A DNA stretch of 64,000 bases from Nectonema munidae (GCA_030549495.1 JAUIRK010000501.1:310001-374000), one strand, 5' to 3'. Shown: positions 46,280 through 58,367, numbered from the stretch's first letter. Numbers and translations: made by a program. Notes: generated by a model from the sequence alone, not told the origin.

Positions 46280-47690
46280 ATAAAATTTTACAAAATACAA
46301 AGTAGTCCAAATAACTTAAATCTTCGTCTTTGATTACAAGCTTTCTGAAAACAAAAATTACAAGATTTCTTTGTATAATTTATTGTAAGTATTTCTTCGT
46401 AAGTATTTATTTGGATTTGATGAACTTGCTTGAATTTCAGGCATGCCAGTTTCTTTTTCAACATATTATTCAAGACATAGCAAACAATTTGAGAATATTC
46501 TTTTTCTATGTTTTTCAAGGCTAATTTTTCAGCCAAAGCGATATCTGAAATATAATAAAATATCAATATTGCCCATGTCACCGTTTTTTCCGAAATGTGA
46601 ATTCTTATATTTTCTGATCCAACAAACCTTGGCCACCTATTTTGGGCTAACTACTTTCATAACTTATTGTAAATTAGAAGAAATTAAATCTGTTGCGAAA
46701 TAACTGGAATTCAATACAATAACAGATCTATTTTTTTTGGGTACATTAGAAAGAATCATTATTGTATTTTCGTTATCGATTAAATATATCAACGAATCTA
46801 TATCTCTATGGAATCATATGGGAATCTTTTTTTATTGAAACGAATGGTCTCAAGAAGAGTTAAATATTGTCAATTAGTTTACTTGCAAAATTATGACTCG
46901 TAAAATATTGGTCTCATGTAATATTCTTTCCTTTATTGAAATAATGTTTAATCAGTTTCATTACAACGTTTTGTGCTAAATTAACCTCATTTATTATATT
47001 TTGCTTACCTTAATATGTAAAATAACTTAAATCATACTCAGTGTTGGCTTGGTATAGTCAAATTTTTTTAATCCATTTTTTGGGCTTTCTAGGAAAATAA
47101 GTTTTACCTGGCAGCTTTTCTTTGTATCCCAATAATTTTTCATCATCTATCAAAAACTCATTTGGAATATAGAACTTCGTAATGAAAGAAGAAAAATCTC
47201 CCATATTTCTCCTACAGCTGCCATTTTGTATGAGGTTTTTCTTGTCCCTATAGTCAAAAAGCTGTCAAAACGCAAAAATCTCAAAAAATATTTCAAACCA
47301 AAAAGTAAGATACAAGTTCGATAAAAAGGTCCACTATCGTCTTTTAAAAAAAATCTTCAATATTATCTTAACAAGAAAATTTATTACATTAAAACCTTTT
47401 TGGAAAAGAATGTTTAAGATTCATTTTCGCTTTGTACATCTTAATGTCAGCCTTCTAATCTCTTCAGGCATAAAAATCAAACAATTTAACTTCAACAATT
47501 GTTTCTATGAAGGTTCTTGTTCTTTCAGTACAAAAATTTCTTCTTATTTATCCACTAACTTTTGGTTCTTCACTCCATTTTATTCCACTAATTGCTTCGC
47601 TTGCAATCAGATGCGCTTACACTTGAAGGATTAAATGAACTTGATGAAAATACATATATATCATTAAAATTTTTGTTATTTGAAGCATCT
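46280..47690 (-). pseudogene. piggyBac transposase remnant
   Basis: Minus strand. About 47050-47190 reads KFYIPNEFLIDDEKLLGYKE then KLPGKTYFPRKPKKWIKK, matching the piggyBac block Y.P...LTIDEQLV.FRGR.PF.QY.P.KPAK.GIK. Further on, IMILSNVPKKNRSVIVLNS resembles the segment before the C-terminal insertion. The frame 46288-46581 gives TWAILIFYYISDIALAEKLA (RWP...FY.MIDI..AF) and ends in a Cys-containing tail, KKSCNFCFQKACNQRRRFK, like the piggyBac C-terminal zinc-binding region. Many stops and shifts; an old dead copy. Confidence 0.7.
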
Positions 47691-50600
47691 AAGAATTCCA
47701 TTTATCATCTAATTTTAACATGTTAACATTTTCATCTCCTGACAAGCCTTCATAATCTTCAATATTACAACTAAACAAATATTCATATAAAATTTCATTT
47801 TTCGTCAAGACATAATAAAAATAATAAACAACAAAAAATGAAAGAGAATGAAATTGTAAACCAAATAGTCATGAAGAAATAAAAATAAGTTTTTTCCTTT
47901 TGCCTGAAAAGTGATGGCACTAATGTTTGTCGTCACTTACGCCTGTTAGTAAGCTTCACGGGTTTTTTCATTCTCTTGCATCTCTTATTCTCTCATTTCT
48001 TGGTTTATGAAATTTTATAAATAAAACTTGTAATTTTTTTAAATTTATATTTTATTCTTGAAAATGAAGCCTTTATTGTAAGCTTATATATTTTTTCCTT
48101 TTAATCAACATCAAATGTAGATTTCAATGGTGAATATACTGGAATTGGCAACTCATCGCCATGTGGAATTAGAGAGATTCAAGAGAAGATGTTTCCATAA
48201 TTGCGTTTTTGTACAAAAATGAAAATCATTTAAGTGGTTTTTGACTCTCATTCAATTCTAAACAATGCCAATGGCATTCATTTTCATTTTGTGGTTACTC
48301 ATCCTTATAAAGTTAACTTACAAGGACCAGAGATTACCTGAACATACCACATCTTATCTTGTTCTCTGAATTAATGGCTAAAATATTCTTCATAATCTGT
48401 TCATTATTTAGTAGCACTTAAAATTATTTTTGGTTGCTTCCAGCCAATATATTACACATAAAAATAGTCAGTTTATAGCTTTCAATATAATATAATTTTG
48501 AATATAATTACTGGAACGAATAAAAAAATATCATAATCTTAAAAGGTGGGAACGCGGTGAAACATCAGTACTTGTTTAAAAATTTGATTAATCAAAAATT
48601 ATAAAGGTATTGAAATTCAAAAAAATATATCATCATCGTATTCAGTGAAATCGATTTACACAAGAAAGTGATAAAAGTAGATTGAAACATTTTGTCTATG
48701 TATAGTGTAATCTTAAAGTTAAAGGTTAATAAATGATTACTGAAAATAAAGCTCAAAAATTATCCTACATTCGGTATATAAGAGTAGATCATTTAAAAAA
48801 CATTCAACAAAATTTACTCCTATTTTATCTTTTTACAACGAAAAAATGCTTTTTGAATAAAAATTAATCCAAAAATATCGAAAGAAAAGAGAATGTTCCA
48901 ACTTTGATGAATGATATAATATCCGTTTAATAAATCGTGTTATCATGAGAAGATGAGATTCAGTATTAAATTTTTTTTGCTTCATCCTATGAGGTAGAGG
49001 AAGAATCGGAGTAGGAGAGCAAATAAACTGCCAACTAACTAGCTCACTAACTAACATAATCATTATAACTTCATTGACGCTTATAATCTCGAGCATTCAT
49101 AAAGAAGGTAAGGTTATCATTTTAGAAGTTAAAGTTCATTTGGAATATTTCGAGATATACCAATGCGTTATCGTATAAAAACAAGAAATTTGAAAGCTTT
49201 GTTTTCTATATTTTTATTTTAGAAAAGAAAAAAAAGTGCACACAGACAGTCAATCATAAATAAATCCTATTTCAAAAATTATTGTATTGAAACAAAAAAA
49301 ATCGGTATTTTTCATTTTTTTTATTTTTTATTTTAATTATTTATTTATTTTTTTTTTATTATTTTTTTATATATTTTTTTCATTTTTTTTTATTATTATT
49401 ATTTTTTTCATTTTTTATTTTTTTTCAATTATTTTATCATTTATATATTTGCTTTGAAATATGAGTTTATACTCCGAAAATATTCAGCAAAATCAGCAAT
49501 AAAGTGTCCAGTTTTTAGAATTATTTTTTATATATGTTATAATTATTTAAACTCTATTTCATCAAGAATAAGAAAAAAATATTGTTTTCAGTTGATTCAT
49601 CATGATTTGCAAGAAGAAGAAGAAATGTATTTACAAATGCAGAAAACATAAAATATAATATAATTCAACTAGAATGAATGTAATTGAACAAATTATTTCG
49701 TTTGCAATAATAATTAATTTTTGCTACACTCTTTATAGTTTTTTTTGTTTCATTTTTTTTTATTTATCTTCTGCCTTGTTGAACTTATCATATAAACTTC
49801 GACAAAGCATCCTCACGTTGTTTTTATAGAATTTCCAAAATCCTACACTACTGGTTTGACTCCTTGAGCAGCCTTTCATTGATATGGACCTTCAAACCCA
49901 TTTTAACCTCTCTTTTTTGTCAACATTGTTTTTCTTGCTATATTTGATCATCCTTTATGTTATTTTTCTAAAAATGTACTTTGTAATATTGATTTTATTT
50001 TTCGTTTGAAAATAAATTACTTACTTGCATTCTTATACCACTTGAAAGTGAAACACATTATGTATTGGTGATTAGAGATAAGATATAACTTCATATCTTT
50101 TATCTTGACGAAAGAAATTGAAAAAAGTTAAATTAAAAACATCTTATTCCATAAAATTGATAAGATTTGTAAGTTATTTGAAAGATGGAAATTCCAAAAA
50201 GTAAGGATTTCTTGAAAGATGCCGATGAGAGCTCTGTAATTCAAATTTCAAAGTATATTAAAAATTATGAGGTAGCATGGAAAAATCCAACAGATTTGTG
50301 ATAAGTTTTAGTTAATTTTAAGAGCTCATAATCATAAAAGGTAACCTATTTAGTTTGTTATTTATGTAGTGGCGTAGCTATAGAGGACAGCGGTTGGACC
50401 GGTCCTCCCTGTGCGTGCCTTTGGGGTCGGATGTATAAGCACTTTTATTTTAATTATTCCTAGCTGCGTTGCTTATATATTTCCGGCTAAGACAGATCTG
50501 TTAAATTTAATCAAGATATAAAGGAAAGAAAGGTTCGGGAATCAAATCCAGACTATCTGGATCGAAACCATACGCTCCCACCCCTAGAATATCTGCCGAC

Positions 50601-50879
50601 ATGTTTATAGAAGAGATATTAGTTTATAGAAGGAGAAAGCGTTTTGATGTTATGTTGTTCTTTGAGGGCTTATTTTATTGGTCGAGATACTTCATTTGTA
50701 GTTTGGCTTACTCTGGTTCGGAGAATGAGGGTGTTTTCTATGAAAATTAATACCTAAAGACTTGATTGATCTTCTGTAGTTTATTTATGGTTTCACTATC
50801 CGCAGTAATATACCATTTTTACTTTATGATCGTCCATTTTCATTTTAACTTCGTTCTTTTTAATGCGCCCCTTCACTAA
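47691..50879. other. Intergenic DNA with low-complexity tract
   Basis: No conserved frame found. 49300-49440 is a T-dominated run of TTTTTATT-type repeats, followed by the second copy of a dispersed repeat (49430-49550). Around 50370, GTAGTGGCGTAGCTATAGAGG resembles a decayed MITE terminus. Confidence 0.4.
49430..49550 (+). repeat. Dispersed repeat, copy 2
   Basis: Same ordered motifs as 17560-17690: TTTATCATTTATATAT, GAGTTTATACTCCGAAA, AATAAAGTGTCCAGTTTTT. Confidence 0.55.
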
Positions 50880-51199
50880 GAAATTAATAGTAGAAAATTG
50901 GCTGAATCATATCCCTTCAAATTTTGTGACTTTTCCTAAAATCGCTAGCTGCATCTTTTGAAACCATTTTCATGGTAGTTGAATGACCCCTTCATGTCCA
51001 AAACTGTCAATCAAAATAAAAAATTACAATTTTTCAGCAAAATTTCGACATTATCTGTACTTAACCTTACAACTTAGGATCTATATTATATAATACCCTG
51101 AAAATTTATAATTATATACAGTTTGAAACGCATAACACTTTATATATTTAATTTTTTCAATAATCATGGCTAATTTTTAGAAAATGTCAATTAAAATTT

Positions 51200-52240
51200 T
51201 GATTGATCATAAATATATCTAATAAAATATACCTTCAAATTTTACATAAAATATATGTTTTTATACTAAATCGATCATGCTGTTTTCATTTCTGCACTCA
51301 TTTTTTACATTTAGGATTTGAAAATACCTATAAGTATTAATCAAATTTGCGGTTTACTTCTGAAAATTGTCTCCAAAAACATTCCTTCACATTTTACATA
51401 AAATATATGTGTTATACTAAATCGGCCATGCTGGTTTCATTTCTGGACTAATTTTTTACGTTTAGGACCTGGAAATACCTATAAGTGTTAATCAAATTTG
51501 CGGTTTACTTCAAAAAATTGTATCTAAAAACATTCATTCAAATTTTACAATTAAATATATGTTTTTATACCAAATCAACCATGCTAGTTTCATTTATGGA
51601 TTCAATTTTTGCAGTTTGAATTTGAAAATACATATAAGTATCAATTAAATTTGCGTTTAGTTCTAAAATTTGTTTTTATAGCAAATAGATCATGATGATT
51701 TCATTTCTGAACACAGTTTTCGCATTTAGAGGTTTTACTGCTAGTGTCAATCAAATTTGCGGTTTATGTCTGAAAACTATATCCCAAAATATTCTCTCTA
51801 ATTTTACATGAAATATATGTTTTTATACCAATTCGACTATGATAATTTTTATTTCTAAAATAATTTTTTGCTTTTAGAGGTTTTAAATGTCTGAAAGTGT
51901 CAATCAAATTTTCGATTTACGTCTAATGTCTGCAGAAATATTTTGAAATTTAAATAAAATATGTGTTTTTATGCCAAATGGAAGATGCTTGTTTCATTTT
52001 TGGACTAAGGTTTGGCGTTTATGGTTTTAAAATATCTGAAAGCTTGAATCAGATTTGCGGTTTACTTCTAGATATTGTCTTCAAAAATATTTTCAAAAAA
52101 ATAAAATATCTGTTTTATACCAAATCGACTATGCTTATTTTATTTCTGTACTGGATTTTGGATAATACGGTTAAAAAATATCTCGAAGTGGCAATTGAAT
52201 TTGCAATGTATGCCTGAAAAACAGTTTATAAAAAATTTTC
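51200..52240 (-). repeat. Tandem array A, about seven units of ~145-152 bp
   Basis: The anchor TCAAATTTGCGGTTTACTTC, or a variant, recurs near 51342, 51493, 51646, 51752, 51904, 52050 and 52193, that is every 144-152 bp except one 107-bp unit. Companion motifs (ATATGTTTTTATACCAAATCG, ATGCTGGTTTCATTTCTGGA) recur at fixed offsets. The units are diverged, so the array is not young. It is not coding. Confidence 0.85.
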
Positions 52241-53344
52241 AAAAAATGGCTGCATATTAGGTATATAGTAAAAATATACTTTTTTTTGTATATTTTGGCT
52301 TATAATACTTTCTACAATCATCTTGAGTATGAAATATTTATTAAAAAAAATAAAACGTATTATAAAATCTTTTGAAAATTTGTATGAGAGAAGGAACCAA
52401 GTTGAAAACTAATTGAAAAGAGAACATGTGATCAAAACAAATAATTAAAAAAATATGTATCTTGACTAAATGGAAGATCTACAAGGTTCTAATGAACTAG
52501 AAAGTGGTTTAATTATATAATATTAGATGCTTCAAAAAAGATTTTGACTGTGAAAAAGAAGTTCCTCTTTTACAAATGAAAAATATTTAAATCTATAGTT
52601 TATCATCTAGGATTACAGTTAACATTTAGCTAAGATGGGTAGGAAATCTGAAAATTTAGAATAGGTCAGATTTATCAAAAATGGCACAGATGCCAATATG
52701 TGAGAATTTAGTCACTATCAAGATATTTTTAATTTAAATTGAATTTGTCCATCTTTTTCCTTTTGTGTCAAAGAGACAATTTTTTAGATGAAGAACGTTG
52801 ACAACTTTTTGTAATTGAACAATCAAAATCACGAATGATTCATCAGAAAAAATCCTTTGAAATAAGATTGGTTGACAAATATTCAGGCCTGATAATAAAA
52901 TACACGAAGTGATAAAAAAAGTCTAAGATCATCAAGAAGATTCTTTAATCAGAATGCCTTGAGAGAGGAAAAAAGTAATTTTAACCTTATAAAAAAATTT
53001 TCGAACACACATTGAAGAATATAAATTTCTAATGAAAAAAGAGCTACCAAGAAAGGATCATCATAGAATGAATACCAAAATTACATACTGTAAATTATAA
53101 TATGACGTAGAGACTACGAGCCGATAACGAATTTGTAGCCAAAAAGATAGAGGTCCTATCGAGTTACATAAGTTACTGTAGAATGAAATATTTTCAGTGA
53201 ATTAAACACCTAAAGTTGGTTTATTAAATAAATTAAAAAAATAATTACCAGAGAAATACTGCAAGTAGAAGTTATTTTTATGTTTATATATTTGACATTG
53301 ATTTACAGGTTTAATCGATTTTTTTACAGGTTTTATTGATTTCA

Positions 53345-54010
53345 TAAAAAATGAACATCACCATTAAATTCTGCATACTTGAAATGTATAAAAAACTTTA
53401 AAAGAATAAAAATTTTAATTTTGACATGGGCTGTCATATTTAAATTATTTTGTCAGGTTTGACTAATATTTATAAAAAAAAGGAATATAACCAGTAAACA
53501 CAGCCTACTTAAAAATGGGTATATGTGTGTAAAATGCCATACACGGTAAACTTCATCACCTCCCTATACTTTCTATTAAACGTAATTCTCTAATTCAAAA
53601 AACCGTGCCTGATCCTTTCTTTTTGGGATAAATCAATTTTTTGACAGTTTTGATTGATTTTTATTAAAAAATGAATATCACCACTGAATTCAGCATATTT
53701 GAAAATGGGTATACATGTGTAAAAAACTTTATATACTTATTTAGATAAAAATTTCCTTTTTGAGATGAGCTGTCACGTTTAGATCAATTTTTTTGACGTT
53801 TGATTGATTGTCATAAAAAATGAATATCTCCACTGAATTCAGCATATTTGAAAATGGGTATACATGTGCAAAAAAATTTATATACTTATTTAGATAAAAA
53901 GTTCCTTTTTGAAATGAGCTGTCACATTTAGATAAATTTTTTGGCAGGTTTGATTGATTTTGATAAAAAAATGGACATCACCAATGAATTCAGCATAGTT
54001 GAAATATATA
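53345..54010 (+). repeat. Tandem array B, about five units, ~150 bp period
   Basis: GAATTCAGCATATTTGAAAA recurs at about 53685, 53835 and 53985, exactly 150 bp apart, with more diverged units near 53367 and 53496. Companion motifs are TGATTGATTTT, ATGAATATCACCA and GAGCTGTCAC. It is unrelated to array A at the level I can see by eye. Confidence 0.85.
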
Positions 54011-54091
54011 TGTAACATTAAAAATATTTATAAAAACTTATTAATATCTGAGAAAAATAGGGGGGCACTTTACGCCTCCCAGCACTTGAGC

Positions 54092-54125
54092 GGACAAATT
54101 TTGCCCAGCACTAATAGGGTTAAGT
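54092..54125 (-). mobile_element. piggyBac-like terminus
   Basis: On the minus strand TTAA is followed by CCCTATTAGTGCTGGGC, a piggyBac-type end. No partner was found. Confidence 0.35.
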
Positions 54126-54165
54126 TCGCCTTTTTTCTTTAAGTATTTTTTCTTTTTTTCTTGCT

Positions 54166-54250
54166 AACTTTTAAGTGCCCTTTATTATTAAACTTTTAAG
54201 TGCCCTTTATTATTAAACTTTTAAGTGCCCTTTATTATTAAACTTTTAAG
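54166..54250. repeat. 25-bp minisatellite, 3.4 near-perfect copies
   Basis: The unit AACTTTTAAGTGCCCTTTAT plus TATTA repeats from 54166, 54191 and 54216, with a partial unit from 54241. The identity of the copies indicates recent expansion. Confidence 0.9.
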
Positions 54251-55198
54251 TGTTATATAAATGAGTTTTTTGAAACAGTTGATTAACATTAGTTCTACAC
54301 AATATTTATGTAGTTTTCAGAATTAATTGATTAATTGAATAAATTAAATTTATTATTTCTTAAAAAAATTTTATCACTTTTTTTCAGATTTAAAATTATC
54401 TAAAGTTGAGGAATACTTTAAAAATTTTGTTTTTGAATTATTCATAATTTTTGTTTAAGTATTTATATATATTTGAAGGTTGTATATATTAACGTTTTCT
54501 TGAAAACTGATTTAGAGAGATAGAAATTATTACATAGTTTCTTGCCTTCTATGAGGTATAGTCGTACAACTGTCTTTGATTCTATCGCAGTTTACTTTTT
54601 GCACAAATTTCAGGAGTTCTGCACCAAATCTATAATTATAAAAATACCTGTGTAATAATTATATTCATTTTAATTAGCTAATTCTCCATTCATCACAATG
54701 AAATACAGGTACGCGCATTGATAAAATATTCAATACAATAATTATGGCTTGTAACAAATTTTGAGAGGACTAAAATATAAATAGTTATATTGGGTTACAT
54801 TTCTAAAATATTTAGATACGAATCGGATAACTTTGGCTTTGAAGCAAGTACCTGTATGTGTATATAAAAGGAATTAATAACGATAATAATAATCGAAGTT
54901 TTAATATAGAATTATTGTGAAGAACATAAATAATGAAATCCACGCTTTACAAAAATAAATCGATAGAAAATAAACAATTGAACAGCATAAAACTCTATAT
55001 TTCAACACGGCATCATTGTCGTAGCATTGTAAATGTATGAAATAAATGAGTTTCAGAGAGATAGAAAAACGCGAAAGTAATTAAGGAACTTTTGAATCTG
55101 AACAATATCCACTGCCTTCAACAATTGTGTGTACATTATAAAATATTCATCATTTATGTAAAAATATAAGGGTTAGAGGTTTCATGGTAAATTCAAAA

Positions 55199-55225
55199 GG
55201 ATATATATAACTTTTTGATCACGTG
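55199..55225 (+). promoter_or_regulatory. TATA-like box and E-box upstream of receptor gene
   Basis: ATATATATAA at about 55200-55210 and the palindrome CACGTG at 55220-55225 lie about 150-170 bp before the receptor ATG. Either could be chance in AT-rich DNA; the spacing is compatible with a promoter. Confidence 0.3.
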
Positions 55226-55372
55226 CTTTACATCTGTGTATAATAGACAAAACTGTATGTATTTCTTTTCATTGTAGACCTATATTAAAGCAGGATTTAT
55301 AATATCTCATCATTAAGCCTTTACCTCCAAAAAGTTAGTTCCCCCCATATAGAAAAAAGGGTTGTAGGGAGT

Positions 55373-56287
55373 ATGGAAACAGAATGCAACTTTGAAGAAT
55401 TTCCCCAAATACTCATTCCTGCGTATGATATCTGCACAGGCTTGGCAGGCATGATTTTGAATGGATGTGTTATTTATGTTTTCTTTTTCCACAACACCTT
55501 CCACACTCCAAGACACATATTCATAGTTTGCTTGTCAATATGTCAATTCATTGAATCCTCCATTTTGCCTGGTATACGCTACCTTCACTATTTTGCGCCG
55601 AACCTTTACTTATCGCACAAAATGTGCTCCCTGTTTACTTTCGTAAACATTTTTTTCATGTGCTACATACCATACATCATAGTGAGCTTGTCAGTCATTC
55701 ACTTTTTAATATTCTATAAGCCGTTTTACTTTAGAAAATTTATAACTCACAAAAACGCCATAATTGTGCTAGTTAAGTTGTTGATTTTTCTCATGGTCAT
55801 ATTGCTTATAACATTTTTTTCTTCAAAGTATAAAATATATGAGGTTGGGCAAAAACGTTGTATCCTTAACGAAAATGCCTTTTACCATATTTGGTTTCCA
55901 ACCTTTGTAACATATGTGCCGATCGTGTTAGTGATTCTTTTGATGCCCTTTATTTTACATCATCAATATATCCATTATCAAAAAGTTCATAGTCATTCTC
56001 ACCAATCAGACTCAATTGCGCAAAGACATAAAGTTGAGGAGCGTCTGGGCAATCTTCTAGCAATTCTTTCGGGTTTGAATCTCATAGTTTTCAAGCTTCC
56101 ATTTTCAATTGGCTTCACATTGATGGAGTCAACGAAGATTAGCTATTGTTTATACAATGCTTTGTTAGTCTTCTCATATACAACACGTGTCACAGATCCC
56201 ATCATTTTTGCTTGCTTGAATATCCCCTTCAAGGACAAAGTCAAGCATGTTTCCAAAAGATTTATTTCCAAAATTTCACACATCTAG
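55373..56287 (+). CDS. Intronless orphan seven-transmembrane receptor (class A GPCR-like), 304 aa
   Basis: Hydropathy shows seven helices, roughly residues 17-40, 48-68, 86-109, 129-150, 174-197, 225-249 and 257-283. Class A landmarks: Asn30 in TM1 (GMILNGCV); Cys85 at the top of TM3 and Cys163 in loop 2 for the usual disulfide; YKPF after TM3; and a helix-8-like IPFKDKVKHV after TM7. The signalling motifs are altered: the DRY position reads IHF (109-111), TM6 has VFKLP for CWxP, and TM7 has DPIIF for NPxxY. The third loop is His-rich (HYQKVHSHSHQ). It is a single exon, short-tailed, and has no recognisable ligand family, which suggests a lineage-specific, possibly chemosensory, receptor. AATAAA lies 112 bp after the stop. 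Confidence 0.85.
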   Translation: METECNFEEFPQILIPAYDICTGLAGMILNGCVIYVFFFHNTFHTPRHIFIVCLSICQFIESSILPGIRYLHYFAPNLYLSHKMCSLFTFVNIFFMCYIPYIIVSLSVIHFLIFYKPFYFRKFITHKNAIIVLVKLLIFLMVILLITFFSSKYKIYEVGQKRCILNENAFYHIWFPTFVTYVPIVLVILLMPFILHHQYIHYQKVHSHSHQSDSIAQRHKVEERLGNLLAILSGLNLIVFKLPFSIGFTLMESTKISYCLYNALLVFSYTTRVTDPIIFACLNIPFKDKVKHVSKRFISKISHI

Positions 56288-56398
56288 AATGCATATATCC
56301 CAACAAATTGATGCTTTGATGTGTGTTCTTTGCAGGTTTTAAGTTCAAGATTTCTCTTTACTTAAATGTTTTATGTTTTGTGATTTGTTTTTATGAGA

Positions 56399-56404
56399 AA
56401 TAAA
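56399..56404 (+). terminator. Polyadenylation signal of the receptor gene
   Basis: AATAAA 112 bp downstream of the receptor stop codon. Confidence 0.6.
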
Positions 56405-56631
56405 AATATAAAACTTTGAATATTTTTTCTTTCTAAAATTGAAATTAAAACATCGCTGATGTATCGCTCTGATAATAATGATTTCGATGAACTTATCTAA
56501 GACCATTTTGCCAATGCAAATCATATTCCAATGTTTAACTTTATACCGTTCTCATACTTGTGACAAAATTTTTAATTAACACCATTTTTCCAAGTTTAAA
56601 ACAGTTGATGCAATTCGGCAATTATTGCAAT

Positions 56632-56882
56632 CAGTGGCGGATCCAGAAATTTCTTATAGGAGGAAGGGGCGAAATCTATTTAAATTTTTTGCAATTTGCT
56701 AAAAGTCTTCAGAGAATACGACAGCTGTATTATGTCTTTTAGAGTCACTAATTACTTATGTTTTCATATTTTTAACATTATTTTGCCATGAATAAATTGC
56801 AAAAATTTATTTTTTATACATGTAAGGGTAATTTTCGAGGCCATTTTTCATAGGGGGCTAGGCCCATATGGCCCTGCCACTG
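56632..56882. mobile_element. hAT MITE, 251 bp, perfect 8-bp target duplication
   Basis: The ends are CAGTGGCGGATCC and the complement of CAGTGGCAGGGCC. Identical ATTGCAAT octamers flank it (56624-56631 and 56883-56890). It is non-coding. Confidence 0.9.
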
Positions 56883-56890
56883 ATTGCAAT

Positions 56891-58140
56891 CATATTTGTA
56901 TGATCACTGGCACGCTTGCTCGAATACTTTTATGACCTGTTAACTTAAAAATGCTTTTCAATGCTTGTGATAAAATAGTTATTATAATATTTATAATATA
57001 GAAAATAGGCCCGATTAAAAAGATTGGCTAATCCTAAAAAAATAGTTCGCTGCCATATGTCGCATAAATGATTCCAATGCCAAAGCTGATACTGCACTGC
57101 ATGCATAATACAGACAGATACGCACAAAACAGGGAATGAGTTAATCTTTAATTAGCTAAGTTAGCAATTCAGTTAAAGATTAAGTTAACTCTAAATATGA
57201 TTATCATCAGATCAATTGTTTTTCATTGTCTTTCACTTCTCTTAAAAAGTTAGTTAAATAGGAATGACGATAATAGTACAAGAATTGAAGAAGAAGGAAA
57301 ATTTTATTAAAAATATAGAAGATTTAATTAGCACGAATCCTAGCAGTATATTTTCAATAAAGTATTGGGTTTTTATCTTGGCCCTCAGTAGCTGAAATAT
57401 GAAGGATAGTCAATATTTTATTTGAATCTTGAAGAAACTAGGAAAATGGGTCGACAGAGTGAATTCTCTCATTGTGGGCATTCATATTTTAAAATTGGTG
57501 CCCTAATCCCCTCTTTTCAATTTATATTTAAATTTTATAGATTTTCTATTTTGAAAAAAAAATCTAAAATAAGTATTCCAAAAAATAATATATATTTATT
57601 TAAATTTTGAAATCAAATAATATCTTTCTTTTCAATTTAAAAAATATTCTCTTCGAAAAGAGTATTTTATTAAAAACTACTGTCTTTATTTTGAAAACTA
57701 CATGGCGTTCAAGGTCAAAAGTTAGTTCTGCCGAAGAACAAAACTTACAGTGAAGCTCAAGTGTAAAAGTTTCAGTCACATTCTTCTTTCTTTTAAGAGT
57801 AAAGTTAGAAACACAAATTTGATTCAACATTTTAAAAATGAACTAAATAAACATAAAAAGACATTTATTCACCAAATGACTTTTGATTATTCTACTTGTT
57901 CCTTAACTAAACAAATTATTATTAAATATCTTTTCTTTCACTTCTCCATTCGTCTAAGAGTTTAAATTACTAATTTACTCAGTTAAAATATTTGCATTCG
58001 TTTAACTCCAAAATCAGGGAATCTTTTCATTTTCTAAAGAGATGAGGTTGTCCCAGTATCAAAGTTGTTAATGATATCAAAAGCTTAGATAAAAGTTTCC
58101 ATAGAGTGGTATAGGTTAGAAATATTTGAATTATATTATA
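56891..58140. other. No gene recognised
   Basis: A 71-codon frame at 57750-57965 (SKVRNTNLIQHFKNELNKHK, then a Thr/Phe/Ile-rich end) looks slightly protein-like but matches nothing I know. The rest is AT-rich. Introns of the minus-strand transcript starting near 58-59 kb may cross this region. Confidence 0.3.
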
Positions 58141-58144
58141 ATAC

Positions 58145-58248
58145 CTTGAGTCCAGTAAATTGCAGCACAAACTTGATGAATAAATACCCGGTGATGAAAT
58201 GAATGTGTACATAACCTGGTAGTATTCACCAAGTTACTGACTGAAGTC
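58145..58248 (-). other. Candidate exon B of a minus-strand transcript
   Basis: 104 bp bounded by an acceptor (TTCTTATTTTTAG|GACTTC) and a donor (CAAG|GTATTA). It shares CTTGGTGAAT, ATCACCGGGT and ATTCATCAA, in that order and with nearly equal spacing, with the segment 58369-58455 upstream on the same strand. One frame is open throughout, but indels between the copies shift the frame, so 5' untranslated sequence is likelier than coding. Confidence 0.5.
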
Positions 58249-58367
58249 CTAAAAATAAGAACTATATTAAGCATTTGTTTCTGAATAAAAAATACAAAAA
58301 AAACTTTACTTTTCCTAGAAGAAATAAAAGTTTAGAATATTATCAAAAAAATAGGAACACTGATTAC

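Larger units (their letters stand above)
50880..54010 (-). repeat. Composite repeat with two tandem arrays, largest copy
   Basis: Reading from the left edge: the end module (50890-51070, inverse of 2150-2345 and 12310-12475), array A (about 51200-52240), about 1.1 kb of unique sequence with a few short coding-like stretches I could not identify, then array B (about 53345-54010). The short copy at 1650-2345 has array B and the end module in the same relative order and orientation, so these parts travel together. No transposase, Rep/helicase or integrase domain was recognised. Possibilities include a Helitron-like non-autonomous element or satellite-bearing transposon. Confidence 0.6.

Noticed and set aside
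49310-49440. T-rich tract as a polypyrimidine regulatory region
   Set aside because: Simple-sequence DNA with no adjacent exon.
50520-50600. GGTTCGGGAATCAAATCC, possible tRNA-derived SINE
   Set aside because: No matching A box or second copy in the window; too weak.
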